Source: Aliiroseovarius sp. M344 (GTDB lineage Bacteria > Pseudomonadota > Alphaproteobacteria > Rhodobacterales > Rhodobacteraceae). Taken from it: 64,000 nt of DNA. Made by a program: the position numbers and the translations under genes. Positions 25,044 through 34,335 of the stretch are shown here, piece after piece. The notes under the pieces are model-generated. The model searched no databases, was not told the origin of the DNA, and saw nothing but the letters and a program-made list of their open reading frames with translations. Location of the stretch: positions 1,054,001-1,118,000 of the forward strand of contig NZ_CP081153.1 of assembly GCF_025140835.1 (NCBI RefSeq). The letters are read 5' to 3'. The first letter of the stretch is position 1, and every line of letters starts with the position of its first letter.

Positions 25044-25669
25044 GCTTTTCGCTGAATGAAATGGAAGCGACGGCCAAGCGTGCGACACGCGGCGCCGGCT
25101 ATTCCTGGGGCCTTGCCGAAGAAGCGGCAAAAGCTGCGCGGTGGCTGTGTGTTCAGGGTCTGGATGGCAGCACCGATCTGGCACGCGTTCTGGAGCGTAG
25201 GTTTTCAGAACACCCGGCGCTTCACAGGCCACAGACCACTGCTGGCGTCTGGCACGGAAAAAACGACCTGTGCCCGCTCGCCTCGGGTGCGCTGCTGTCA
25301 GATTGCGCGCAGCGCTTGAAGGATGGGCCGATCGAGATGCGTCAGGTCGCAGCCCCCTTGGTGCTTCTTCCCTTTGTTGCGTTGGCCGCGAAGCAACTGA
25401 AGCACTCCGTACGGGTCGAATGCGATGATGTGGTTGCTGTCACGGATGGCACGAACCTTGACCTCCAAGGCACGCCGCCGGCGGTCGCTCAACGCGTGAC
25501 GGTTTCTATATGCCAAGAAACGGCAAAGCCAAGCCGACTGCTAAGCCGGTCCCACCCCGCGGCGCAAAGCTGGGAAGCTCTGAACCGCTTCGCCCACAAA
25601 ACCTACGCCCCAGCCACCGAGGAATCCCGTGCATTGGGTGCCGGTTCCGGGCTGTCCGACAATGATTGA
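25040..25669 (+). CDS. DUF3726-like protein
   Basis: A 209-residue protein whose N-terminus, LNEMEATAKRATRGAGYSWGLAEEAAKAARWL, matches my recollection of DUF3726, a family of unknown function often next to Ldh2-type dehydrogenases. No catalytic motif stands out; a CPLASGALLSD segment and a hydrophobic PLVLLPFVALAAKQL stretch are visible, the latter too short and polar-flanked to be a clear membrane span. The ATG at 25040 overlaps the preceding TGA, with GGAGG 7 bp upstream. Its strict coupling with the unassigned gene suggests a complex or a shared step. Confidence 0.75.
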   Translation: MSFSLNEMEATAKRATRGAGYSWGLAEEAAKAARWLCVQGLDGSTDLARVLERRFSEHPALHRPQTTAGVWHGKNDLCPLASGALLSDCAQRLKDGPIEMRQVAAPLVLLPFVALAAKQLKHSVRVECDDVVAVTDGTNLDLQGTPPAVAQRVTVSICQETAKPSRLLSRSHPAAQSWEALNRFAHKTYAPATEESRALGAGSGLSDND

Positions 25670-25681
25670 GAAAGCACGCAC

Positions 25682-26692
25682 ATGGTAGAAACCCAGACAC
25701 TCACCTTGGCCGAGATCGAAGACCTGTCATTCCGCGCACTTGTTGCGGTCGGCACGTCCGAAGAAAATGCCCGTCCACTGGCCGTTGCAACTGCCGCGAC
25801 CGAGGCCGATGGCGTTGCCAGCCATGGCCTTGCCTATATCCCAATCTATTGCGAGCATGTGCAGTGCGGCAAAGTCGATGGTCAGGCCATTCCTGTCCTG
25901 TCCCGACCGCGACCCAGTGTTGTGGCCGTCGATGCGGCCACTGGTTTTGCACATTCCGCGATCGACCTTGGTTTTCAATCTCTGATCCCGGCCGCACGCG
26001 AACAAGGCGTCGCCGTTTTGTCGATCCGTAACAGCTACAACTGTGGGGTTTTGGGGTATCATACCTATCGTTTGGCGCAGGAAGGATTGCTTGGTATCGG
26101 CTTTACCAACGCGCCAGCGTCTATTGCACCTTCTGGCGGGTCAAAACCTGTCGTGGGAACGAACCCGTTTTCAATCGCCGCACCCGGCGCAGACGGACAG
26201 CCCGCGATCCTGATTGACCAAAGTGCTAGCACCATCGCGAAAAGCGAAGTGATGAAACACGCACGCGAGGGCAAACCCATCCCTGTCGGATGGGCCCTGG
26301 ATGCTGATGGCAACCCAACGACTGACCCGGACGTGGGGTTGAAGGGTTCGATGGCACCGTCGGGCGGCTATAAAGGCGTAGGCGTTGCATTGTTGACCGA
26401 AATAATGGCCGCAGCGATGACCGGCGCGTCTTTGGGAATTGATGCCTCGCCATTTTCAGGCACAGTCGGTGGCCCCCCTAAAACAGGACAATTCTTCATT
26501 GCCATTGACCCAACGGCCACCGCAGGCGACGCTTACATGACCGGTATTGTCGCTTTGACCCATGCAATTCACCAACAAGAAGGCGCACATTTACCAGGAG
26601 ACGGTCGCCGAAACAAAAGACTGTCCGCTCACGATGGCGGCGTGGCTGTAAACAAAGCGACGCTCGCAAAGATAGAAGCGATCTTGAGTTAA
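25682..26692 (+). CDS. Ldh2-family (malate/lactate dehydrogenase-like) NAD(P)-dependent oxidoreductase
   Basis: A 336-residue member of the Ldh_2 family (YlbC/DpkA type). VASHGLAYIPIYCEHVQCGKV, the NSYNCGVLGYHTYRLAQEGLLGIGFTNAPAS core with the catalytic His, and KPVVGTNPFSIAAP are diagnostic. Members reduce or oxidise 2-oxo acids or cyclic imines such as delta-1-piperideine-2-carboxylate and delta-1-pyrroline-2-carboxylate. A cyclic imino acid would fit an aldehyde dehydrogenase that makes 2-oxoglutarate. It follows the DUF3726-like gene by 12 bp. Confidence 0.88.
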   Translation: MVETQTLTLAEIEDLSFRALVAVGTSEENARPLAVATAATEADGVASHGLAYIPIYCEHVQCGKVDGQAIPVLSRPRPSVVAVDAATGFAHSAIDLGFQSLIPAAREQGVAVLSIRNSYNCGVLGYHTYRLAQEGLLGIGFTNAPASIAPSGGSKPVVGTNPFSIAAPGADGQPAILIDQSASTIAKSEVMKHAREGKPIPVGWALDADGNPTTDPDVGLKGSMAPSGGYKGVGVALLTEIMAAAMTGASLGIDASPFSGTVGGPPKTGQFFIAIDPTATAGDAYMTGIVALTHAIHQQEGAHLPGDGRRNKRLSAHDGGVAVNKATLAKIEAILS

Positions 26693-26771
26693 ACCGCGCG
26701 GGAACTGACCGGGGACCGCCATCGGAAAAAATAACCCGGCATAGCAACTCGTGCGAATAGGGAGAAAACGC

Positions 26772-28610
26772 ATGTCTTTAAAACAACCATTCACCGACTT
26801 GGAAGTCCGAAGGGCGGCTAGTGGGTTTTACGAGGGGCATAGCGTCGAAATCGCGCTGCTCAGTAAAGCCATTATGGTCGGCCTCGTGATCTGGGCCTTG
26901 GTATTTCCCGCCAACGCTAATGGCGTTCTTGGCAGCCTCAACTGGAAACTCCTTGAGGGTTTCAATTCATTTTACATTGTCATTGTTGGACTGTTCTCGT
27001 TCTTCTTGTTGATTGTGGCGTTGATACCCCAAACAGGACGCAGAATAATGGGACGTGAGGGTGAAGCGCCCGAGTTCTCCAACTTTTCTTGGTTTTCCAT
27101 GATGTTTGGCGCTGGTCTGGGCGTGGGGCTTATGGTTTTTGCAACCGCTGAACCGTTGGGTCTGTGGGGATCAAACCCCGTTGTATTGGCGGGCGATGTT
27201 CAACCTAACACAGAAGAAGCCGTTCAATCAGGCTTCCGCTATACTTTCCTGCACTACGGCTTCCACGCTTGGGCAATCTATGTCGCTACCGGTCTTTCGC
27301 TGGCGTATTACGCCTATACGCGTGATATGCCACTGACGATCCGCTCTGCGCTGACGCCGTTGTTTGGCAAGTTCATGAACGGAATCCTCGGACATATCGT
27401 GGACGTGCTTGGCGTTGTGGCAACCATCCTTGGTGTGTCGGTCACTATCGGCTTTGGTGTCTCGCAATTCATTGATGGCCTGTATGCAATTACCGGCGCC
27501 GAATGGATGATGGACATGACCGGCGATGCGCCTGCACCTGGCACAGTCGGCTTGGTAACCGGCCTGGCTGTTATCATGGGTCTGTCCATCGTATCAGCGG
27601 TTTCGGGCGTTGGTCGCGGGGTTAAGTACCTGTCGAACTTGAACCTGGTCCTGTCGATCATCCTGCTGATGACCTTCGTCATCTTTGGATCGTTCTTCTT
27701 TGCAATGACAACCTATGCGACTGCATTTGCAGACTACATCTTGCACTATGCGTCGCTGAGCTTTGGTGCTTTTGGCCCGCAATCAACAGTCGATTTTGCA
27801 GCGGCTCTGCCAGAAGAAGCCGCACCGTTTGCCGACGCATTACGTGGTGGTGCGACCAATGCCTGGGGATCCTTCGCAGGGTTCAAGTCAGGTTTGGAAG
27901 GTGAGGCAGCCGCGCTGTCCGATGAGGTTCTTACAGCTGCCTACGCGGCTGGTGAGCCCGGCCGTCAGTTCGGTTGGCAAGCAGGTTGGACCACATTCTA
28001 CTGGGCATGGTGGATCGCGTTCTCGCCCTTTGTCGGATTGTTCCTAGCACGTATCTCGCGCGGTCGTTCGGTTCGCGAGTTCATCGTGGGCTGTGTGTTC
28101 GCCCCGGCGCTTGTCTGCTTTGCGTGGATGACTGTTCTGGGTGGTACTGCAATCGATATGGAACTGAGCGGAGCCGCGGAAGGCGCCATCATCGGCGCTT
28201 CGAACACGGCGAAGCTGTTTGTGACCTTGCAACAGATCATCTCGGGCCCGCTTCTGTCGGGGATTACCGTGATGTGTGTGGTCTTGATCATGACATTCCT
28301 GGTGACGTCAGCAGACTCGGGCATCCTCGTGATGAACACGATCATGTCTGGCGGTGATCAGGAGGTCGGCAACAAACATAAGATCGTTTGGGGTGTCATC
28401 TTGACCCTTGTGATCGGGACGTTGCTGATCGCAGGCAAGAACAACGGCGGCTCGGACCCGATGGAGGCGCTTAAGAGCGCGATGATTATCGGGGCCTTAC
28501 CATTCACGATGGTGATGGGCCTGATGTGCGTCGCACTTACCAAAGCGTTGTATCGCGATGGCTTGCGCGACAAGCACTCAGCAGCCGAACAAGCATCAGC
28601 GGCTGAATAA
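26772..28610 (+). CDS. BCCT family betaine/carnitine/choline-type transporter
   Basis: A 612-residue inner-membrane carrier with twelve membrane segments. The glycine-rich third-segment motif GAGLGVGLMVFATAEP and the tryptophan box TTFYWAWWIAFSPFVG (the aromatic cage for quaternary ammonium groups in BetP) are clear. No long osmosensory C-terminal tail is present, which favours nutrient uptake over osmoregulation. GGGAGAAAA precedes the ATG at 26772. It is the last gene of the operon and is followed by a strong terminator, tying its substrate to the pathway upstream. Confidence 0.93.
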   Translation: MSLKQPFTDLEVRRAASGFYEGHSVEIALLSKAIMVGLVIWALVFPANANGVLGSLNWKLLEGFNSFYIVIVGLFSFFLLIVALIPQTGRRIMGREGEAPEFSNFSWFSMMFGAGLGVGLMVFATAEPLGLWGSNPVVLAGDVQPNTEEAVQSGFRYTFLHYGFHAWAIYVATGLSLAYYAYTRDMPLTIRSALTPLFGKFMNGILGHIVDVLGVVATILGVSVTIGFGVSQFIDGLYAITGAEWMMDMTGDAPAPGTVGLVTGLAVIMGLSIVSAVSGVGRGVKYLSNLNLVLSIILLMTFVIFGSFFFAMTTYATAFADYILHYASLSFGAFGPQSTVDFAAALPEEAAPFADALRGGATNAWGSFAGFKSGLEGEAAALSDEVLTAAYAAGEPGRQFGWQAGWTTFYWAWWIAFSPFVGLFLARISRGRSVREFIVGCVFAPALVCFAWMTVLGGTAIDMELSGAAEGAIIGASNTAKLFVTLQQIISGPLLSGITVMCVVLIMTFLVTSADSGILVMNTIMSGGDQEVGNKHKIVWGVILTLVIGTLLIAGKNNGGSDPMEALKSAMIIGALPFTMVMGLMCVALTKALYRDGLRDKHSAAEQASAAE

Positions 28611-28625
28611 TCCGCTGAGGTCAAG

Positions 28626-28656
28626 CCAGGCAGCTCTTCGGGGCTGCCTGGTTTTC
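28626..28656 (+). terminator. Rho-independent terminator after the BCCT gene
   Basis: CCAGGCAGC (28626-28634) pairs with GCTGCCTGG (28643-28651) around an UCUUCGGG-type loop and is followed by TTTTCTATTTC. It closes the operon that starts at 20936. Confidence 0.85.
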
Positions 28657-28768
28657 TATTTCTAAAGCTGCGTTGTTGGCGCAGAAGCGCACGGCTCAGA
28701 CGACGACAGGCCGTGTCACCAACCTGTTTCAAGATCGATGCAAGTTCGGACGGCGTCAAAGGATGCCG

Positions 28769-29497
28769 CTACAGCACCGAGGACAGAAACTCTTGGGCGC
28801 GTTTCGTTTTCGGTGCGTTGAAAATCTGATCCGGCGGGCCGGTTTCGATTATTTTACCACCGTCCAGCACACAGACCCGATCGGCCGCCTCTTTTGCAAA
28901 GCCCATTTCATGTGTGGCGAGGATCATGGTCATTTTCTGGGCTTTCAGCGTCAGCAGTGTTTCCAAGACCTCGCTGACCAGTTCCGGGTCAAGGGCCGAG
29001 GTGACTTCGTCAAACAGCATGATATCCGGTCGCATTGCCAATGCGCGAACGATCGCGACCCGTTGCTGTTGCCCGCCCGACAACTGATCAGGATAGGCGT
29101 TCATCCGGTTTTTCAGGTTAAAGCGCTCAAACAGTTGGGTAACGTCCGGCAGCAATTCTTTCTTCGATTTCTTGAATACGCGGGATGGCGCCAGCAGCAC
29201 ATTTTCAACCGCCGTCATATGTGGGAACAGATTGAAGCTTTGAAAGACCAATCCAATTTTTCGGCGGATGGGTTGCGGTGCCACATCGGGCAACGAGATG
29301 TCGTGGCCGTCAAACCAAATCTCGCCTTCATCAATGGGTTCCAGCAGATTGATCGTGCGCAACAGGGTCGATTTGCCGGACCCGGACGCACCGATCAGGC
29401 AAACCATTTCGCCTTGGTCGACGTCTAGATCAATGCCGCGTAGCACCTCGGTCTGGCCGAAGGACTTGGTGACATTGGACAGCCTGAGAATAGACAT
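28769..29497 (-). CDS. Amino-acid ABC transporter ATP-binding protein
   Basis: A 242-residue PAAT-family ATPase (GlnQ/HisP type). Walker A GASGSGKSTLLRTIN, the Q-loop VFQSFNLFPHMTAVENV, signature LSGGQQQRVAIVRALAM, Walker B IMLFDEVTSALD and switch His in ATHEMGFAKE are intact. The ATG at 29497 overlaps the permease TGA by one base; a TTG one codon earlier is not needed. It is the last gene of a binding protein - permease - ATPase operon. Confidence 0.94.
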   Translation of the reverse strand: MSILRLSNVTKSFGQTEVLRGIDLDVDQGEMVCLIGASGSGKSTLLRTINLLEPIDEGEIWFDGHDISLPDVAPQPIRRKIGLVFQSFNLFPHMTAVENVLLAPSRVFKKSKKELLPDVTQLFERFNLKNRMNAYPDQLSGGQQQRVAIVRALAMRPDIMLFDEVTSALDPELVSEVLETLLTLKAQKMTMILATHEMGFAKEAADRVCVLDGGKIIETGPPDQIFNAPKTKRAQEFLSSVL

Positions 29498-30327
29498 CAA
29501 CTGCGCGCCTTGTTTTGTTTTGCGATCAGGTAATCAGCAAAGCGAGTGACAGGAATTGTTACTGCAAGAAAGATGATCGCGGCGCCAACATATGGCGTGA
29601 AATTGGCCAGCAGAGACTTGTGCACACCGGCTTGGCGCAGCAGCTCTACCGGGCCAATAAAGGACAACAAAGCCACGTCTTTTTGCAGTGCGACCAGCAT
29701 GTTCATATTGGCAGGCACGACCCGGCGGATCGCTTGCGGCAGGACGACATAGCGCATGATGTCGAAATGCGACAGGCCCAGCGACTTGGCAGCAGCCCGT
29801 TGGCTTTCGTGGACGCTTTCGATGCCAGCCCGGAAGATCTCGGCCACATAGGCGGAATAGGTCAGGATCAGCGCAAGAGAACCCCAGATATACGGGCTGT
29901 TCCACGGGCGTTGCAGGCCAAGGCCGGGGACGCCAAAGCCGATCAGGAACACGATCAGAATAACCGGCACGCCGCGAAAGATGTCAGTGTAAAGGACACC
30001 AAACACCCGTAGCGGAAACAGCGCAGGCGCGCGGGCATCGCGACACAGTGCGATAAACAGACCAAGGAAAGCGATCGCAGGGGTGCACCACAGAAAGATA
30101 GCGACATCCCAGCGAAACGCAGACAGCAAAGAAGGGAAAGTCTTTGCCAGAATCTCCCAGTCAAAAAAGCTGCTGCGTACCCGGTCCCACCCGGGTGTCA
30201 TCGGCAAAAGGACGACGATAAGCCCGACCACGAAGACCGTGCTTAGCGTCGCCACCGTGACCGACTTGCGTCGTGCTTTTTGCTCATAGATTTGGCGGGC
30301 CGAAAGGCCCGCACTTTGCTTTTGCAT
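29497..30327 (-). CDS. Amino-acid ABC transporter permease
   Basis: A 276-residue permease of the His/Glu/Gln/Arg/opine class. The EAA-type loop is seen in QRAAAKSLGLSHFDIMRYVVLPQAIRRVVP, and TDIFRGVPVILIVFLIGFG is the conserved early segment. Five or six membrane spans are expected. Only one permease gene is present, so it would act as a homodimer, whereas many relatives have two. It starts 10 bp after the binding-protein gene. Confidence 0.93.
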   Translation of the reverse strand: MQKQSAGLSARQIYEQKARRKSVTVATLSTVFVVGLIVVLLPMTPGWDRVRSSFFDWEILAKTFPSLLSAFRWDVAIFLWCTPAIAFLGLFIALCRDARAPALFPLRVFGVLYTDIFRGVPVILIVFLIGFGVPGLGLQRPWNSPYIWGSLALILTYSAYVAEIFRAGIESVHESQRAAAKSLGLSHFDIMRYVVLPQAIRRVVPANMNMLVALQKDVALLSFIGPVELLRQAGVHKSLLANFTPYVGAAIIFLAVTIPVTRFADYLIAKQNKARS

Positions 30328-30337
30328 GAGGTGGTCG

Positions 30338-31159
30338 TTACTTGATCAAGGGAACGCCAGTGGTTTCCTGCAACCACTCAGCCTCGATGGCGGCAAGGGT
30401 GCCGTCGCTAGTCATCGCGGCCAAAGCCTCGTTTACGCAGGCTTTCAGTTCACTGCCTTCTTCCATCAGGATACCGAACTGGTCAGGGTTTTCGCTTCGG
30501 TCAGCTGCGAACTGGCCCAGCAATGCACCGTCATCCAGAACCACAGCGCTGAGATAAAGCGCGGTCGGCAGGTCGAACAAAGCCGCGTCGATCTGGTTGG
30601 CCTTCATCGCTTCGACAACGTTCACATTGTCATCATAGAGCAGCGGCGTGTCGGCCGGCGCTATCGCCGAACTCACGGTTTCCAGCGCTGTTGTGCCCGC
30701 CATGACGCCCCATTTCAGGCCCTTGAGCGAGTCGATTTCTGCCGTGGCGCCGCCTTCAATTGTTGGCTTGCGCACCAGAACTGCCATCGCAGCGGAATAG
30801 TAAGGGTCCGAGAAATCGACGACTTTTTCGCGATCTTCGGTGATCGAGAATTGTTGCAGGTTCACATCGAACTCTTTCGCGCCCGGTTGGATCGACTGGT
30901 CAAATGTCGCTCGCGTCCAAACGACGGCGTCTTTTTCAAAGCCCATGCGTTTTGCAACTTCATAGGCTACGGCGGCTTCGAAACCAGCTCCGCTTGCGGG
31001 GTCATCATCCATGACCCAGGGGTAGTACGCGGGGTTGCCGGTGGCGATGGTCAACACGTCCGGGGTCAGTGTCTTTCCATCAGCGCAATGGTTGTCGGCG
31101 AATGCAGATGTTGCGCCTAGCAGGCTGAACATCAGGGCAGTTGTGAAAATCGGTTTCAT
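30338..31159 (-). CDS. Amino-acid ABC transporter substrate-binding protein
   Basis: A 273-residue periplasmic binding protein with a signal peptide (MKPIFTTALMFSLLGATSAFA, cleavage before DNHC). The SBP_bac_3 pattern is clear: FEAAVAYEVAKRMGF, DVNLQQFSITEDREKVVDFSDPYY and VMAGTTALETV. The ATG at 31159 is preferred (GGAGAC 5 bp upstream) over one 12 bp earlier. The TTRE-like Arg that binds the amino-acid carboxylate lies in EDREKV. First gene of the operon; the ligand is an amino acid or derivative, not further defined. Confidence 0.92.
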   Translation of the reverse strand: MKPIFTTALMFSLLGATSAFADNHCADGKTLTPDVLTIATGNPAYYPWVMDDDPASGAGFEAAVAYEVAKRMGFEKDAVVWTRATFDQSIQPGAKEFDVNLQQFSITEDREKVVDFSDPYYSAAMAVLVRKPTIEGGATAEIDSLKGLKWGVMAGTTALETVSSAIAPADTPLLYDDNVNVVEAMKANQIDAALFDLPTALYLSAVVLDDGALLGQFAADRSENPDQFGILMEEGSELKACVNEALAAMTSDGTLAAIEAEWLQETTGVPLIK

Positions 31160-31310
31160 CAGAGTCTCCAATTGGATGGCGACTATGACTTTAGGGCGCG
31201 CCGATCTTCACTGTCCAGATCAACCTGAAAATTGATCCCTCCGCCCCGACATTTTCAGACAAAGGTTGTGTGGTCCCATGCCAGACCATCCATTTTGGTG
31301 CCATGCGGGA

Positions 31311-32606
31311 TCATTCTTCGCGGAACGCCAGATCAAGATAGTCGGTGAAAGGTTTCAAAATATAAGAGGCAGGGCTTTGCGCGCCGGTCTGGATGAAGGC
31401 TTCGACCGGCATGCCCGGAATGATTTCTTGGTCCCCCAATAGCGCGTAGGCTGAAGGGTCGATTGCGACTTCGCCTGCGAAATAGCGTTGGCCGGTTTGC
31501 TCGTCGAGCATTGCATCGGCCGAGATCAAGCTGACCTGACCCGACACTTCAGGTGTCGTGCGTGCATTGAAGGCGGGAAACTTCAAAACAGCGTCTTGCC
31601 CAATGGTGACGCGGTCGATTTCAGCTGGCGCCAACTGGACAGACACGATCAGAGCACTTTTGTCCGGCACGATTGCGGCCACCTCGCCACCGGCCGGGAC
31701 GACCGAACCGACGGTGAAAATATTCATACCATAGACAACACCATCCACAGGGGCTTTCAGGTTCAGTCGGGACAATCGCGTCTCAACAGCCCGCAGTTTT
31801 TCCTGCAATTCAGCCTCACGGGGTTGCAGGTTGCGAATTTCCTCCTGCGCGCTTTCCTGTCGCTCAGAACGGGCCTGCAGGCGCTCGATCTCGTACCCAG
31901 CAATGGCGTTACGAGTTGCCGCGATTTGCGCCTCGGTCTCGCCGGTTCGACCATTGATCTGGGCGATCTGTTGTTGAAGCTCCACAACTTGCGACCGCTC
32001 GGTCAGGTTTCTGGCCAGCAGATCCTGAAAGGTCTCAAGGTTGGTGTACAGCAACTCAGCTTGCGTCTGGTTCGCGGCCAGTTGCTTTCCCAAGCCGACA
32101 ATCGATGCTTCGGACTGAGCACGCCGTTCCCGCAACTGATCGTCCGTCTGGCTGAGTGTTGTGCGCCGCGTGTCGAACAGCGTTTGTTGGGTGTCGAGGA
32201 TACGTTGCAGGTCGGGTTTGCCCTCGGTGGCCGCAACGAGTGCGGTGCGGAAAGCGATCTGTTCCGCTTCAACAGCTTCGGCGGACAGGCGATCGATATT
32301 TGCCTGAACTTCAAACAGCGCGCGGCTTAGGATGTTTTGTTCAGACTGCAACTCAGCATCGTCCAGCATGATAATCGGGTCGCCCGCTTTGATCGTGTCC
32401 CCGTTGCGCACCAATATCTCGGCGACGACACCGCCGTCGGGGTGCTGAACCACCTGTTTTCGTTGATCCACTTCGATGAAGCCTGATGCCACGACAGCGG
32501 CACTGATTGTCGAGTAGGTCCCCCAAGCGATCAGCCCGCCAAAGCCTATAACCAATGCCCAAATGCCCTGAGCCACATATTTTTTCGAGTTCCAGTCACC
32601 TGACAT
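31311..32606 (-). CDS. HlyD-type periplasmic adaptor of a type I secretion system
   Basis: A 431-residue membrane fusion protein. One membrane span lies at residues 14-36, followed by a beta/lipoyl half (VVQHPDGGVVAEILVRNGDTIKAGDPI), a long coiled-coil region (about 85-270, many Leu/Gln/Glu) and a C-terminal beta domain (LKAPVDGVVYGMNIFTVGSVVPAGG). It links the inner-membrane ABC exporter to an outer-membrane TolC. The ATG at 32606 has GGAGG 8 bp upstream and overlaps the exporter gene by 11 bp. PrsE-like. Confidence 0.92.
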   Translation of the reverse strand: MSGDWNSKKYVAQGIWALVIGFGGLIAWGTYSTISAAVVASGFIEVDQRKQVVQHPDGGVVAEILVRNGDTIKAGDPIIMLDDAELQSEQNILSRALFEVQANIDRLSAEAVEAEQIAFRTALVAATEGKPDLQRILDTQQTLFDTRRTTLSQTDDQLRERRAQSEASIVGLGKQLAANQTQAELLYTNLETFQDLLARNLTERSQVVELQQQIAQINGRTGETEAQIAATRNAIAGYEIERLQARSERQESAQEEIRNLQPREAELQEKLRAVETRLSRLNLKAPVDGVVYGMNIFTVGSVVPAGGEVAAIVPDKSALIVSVQLAPAEIDRVTIGQDAVLKFPAFNARTTPEVSGQVSLISADAMLDEQTGQRYFAGEVAIDPSAYALLGDQEIIPGMPVEAFIQTGAQSPASYILKPFTDYLDLAFREE

Positions 32607-34335
32607 TTTCAAGCCTCCGACTTTGTTGTGCCGACACCAGCGCCGGGCTTGGTCTGACGAACTTTTCCAGAACGTCCTGGCGTGGCCCAAAGGCCCGCAT
32701 CTTTCCGTTGTCGATCAACAGGACACGCTCGCATTGCGCCAAGGCAGACGGTCGGTGCGAGATAATGAGAACCGCCTGACCAGCATCCTTGGCGTCCGAT
32801 ATGGCCTTGTTGAGCGAGCGGACCCCACTGTCATCAAGGCTGGAATTCGGCTCGTCCAGGATCAACACGGCTGGGTTGCCGAACAAGGCACGCGCAAGTC
32901 CAATGCGCTGGCGCTGTCCCCCAGACAGACGACTGCCGCCATCGGTGATAACAGTGTCATAGCCATTTGGAAGGCCAAGGATAAGGTCATGGGCACCAGC
33001 GGCGCGGGCTGCTTCAACGATCTTTTCAGGATCCGCGTCGGGACCAAACCGCGCAACATTCTGGGCGATGGTTCCGGGAAATAAGACTACGTCTTGTGGC
33101 AGATACCCCAACAAAAGCCCCAAGCGGTCCGGCGCATATTGATGAAGCTCTGCGCCGCCCAGACGAATTTCGCCAGTGCGCGGTGGCCACACCCCAGTCA
33201 GCGCTTTGGCCAGTGTGGATTTCCCTGCTGCACTTGGCCCGATGACGGCCACGGCTTCGCCCGGTTGTATGTCGAAACTGACGCCCATCAAAAGTGGCTT
33301 CGCAGCCCCAACGGGGGCAACAGACAGTCCGGCGACCTGCATCCGGCTTTCAGGTGCAGGCAGTGCCATGACCTCCTGCTTGGGTGGGGTTGCCGACAAC
33401 ATCGCTTGAAGCGATCGCCAACCTTGCACGGCGGCTTGGAAAACGGCCCATTGCGCGACCGATTGCTCCACCGGAGCAAGGGCGCGACCAAGTAGAATGG
33501 AGCCCGCGATCATCGCGCCGGGGGTCAACTCTCCGCGCAGCACCAGCCATGCCCCCAAAGCCAGAATGCCCGATTGAAGCAACAAGCGGAACGCCTTCGT
33601 GGTGGCGGCCAACCGTCCGCGCTTGTCGGCGGCAAAGATGCGGCTGGTCAGGGCTTGGCGGCGTACATCGCTCCAGCCGTCCGTCAAAGGCTCTTTCATG
33701 CCAAGCGCTTGGACTGTCTCGATCGACCTACGCATGTTTTCTGTGCGGCCTTCAGCTTGGGCGGCCAGTTGACCCGCCTCCAGTTGGGCTGCGCCGGTGA
33801 CGCGCTGGTTGGCGAAGGCCAGAACGAACAGGATGAAGCCACCAGCAAGCGCGAACCAACCCATCATCGGGTGAAATACGAACAGCAGGGCAAGGAATGC
33901 AGGTGCCCACGGCAAGTCGATCAGGGCGGTCAGGGCTGGCGAGGCCAGAAGTGATTGGATGCTGGTCAGATCGCGTAAGCCCGTGGCAGGCCGTGACCGT
34001 TGGTCTGCATTTTCGGCCTGTCGCAGCACCGCGTCAAAGACACGACGGTCAAGCGCGGATTGAAATCCGGCACCAATCCGCGCCAAAACGCGCCCGCGCA
34101 CATGGTCCAAAAAACCCATCAGTGTGTATAGAAAAACCACTAGGCCAAACAGTGCCACCAGTGTTGCAGAGGATCGGCTGGACAACACGCGGTCATAGAC
34201 CTGCAACATGAACAATGGCCCGGTCAGCATCAAAAGATTGACCGCCGCGCTGAACACGACGACCCCGATAAGCTCATATCGGAACCCCGCCAAGGTACGG
34301 CTGAGTTCGCGGGATTGTTTTCTTGGATCGGTCAT
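32596..34335 (-). CDS. Type I secretion ABC permease/ATPase
   Basis: A 579-residue half-exporter: a membrane domain (20-310, about six spans, including FRYELIGVVVFSAAVNLLMLTGPLFMLQVYDRVL) and an ATPase domain with Walker A GPSAAGKSTLAKAL, signature LSGGQRQRIGLARAL and Walker B AVLILDEPNSSLDD. No N-terminal C39 peptidase domain, so substrates should be C-terminally signalled RTX-type proteins. PrsD/RsaD-like. No substrate or tolC gene is next to it. Confidence 0.93.
   Translation of the reverse strand: MTDPRKQSRELSRTLAGFRYELIGVVVFSAAVNLLMLTGPLFMLQVYDRVLSSRSSATLVALFGLVVFLYTLMGFLDHVRGRVLARIGAGFQSALDRRVFDAVLRQAENADQRSRPATGLRDLTSIQSLLASPALTALIDLPWAPAFLALLFVFHPMMGWFALAGGFILFVLAFANQRVTGAAQLEAGQLAAQAEGRTENMRRSIETVQALGMKEPLTDGWSDVRRQALTSRIFAADKRGRLAATTKAFRLLLQSGILALGAWLVLRGELTPGAMIAGSILLGRALAPVEQSVAQWAVFQAAVQGWRSLQAMLSATPPKQEVMALPAPESRMQVAGLSVAPVGAAKPLLMGVSFDIQPGEAVAVIGPSAAGKSTLAKALTGVWPPRTGEIRLGGAELHQYAPDRLGLLLGYLPQDVVLFPGTIAQNVARFGPDADPEKIVEAARAAGAHDLILGLPNGYDTVITDGGSRLSGGQRQRIGLARALFGNPAVLILDEPNSSLDDSGVRSLNKAISDAKDAGQAVLIISHRPSALAQCERVLLIDNGKMRAFGPRQDVLEKFVRPSPALVSAQQSRRLENVR

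Noticed and set aside
30338..30350. TTGATCAAGG as a possible FNR-family box
   Set aside because: It is inside the last codons of the binding-protein gene, lacks the N4 spacer and does not precede a promoter.
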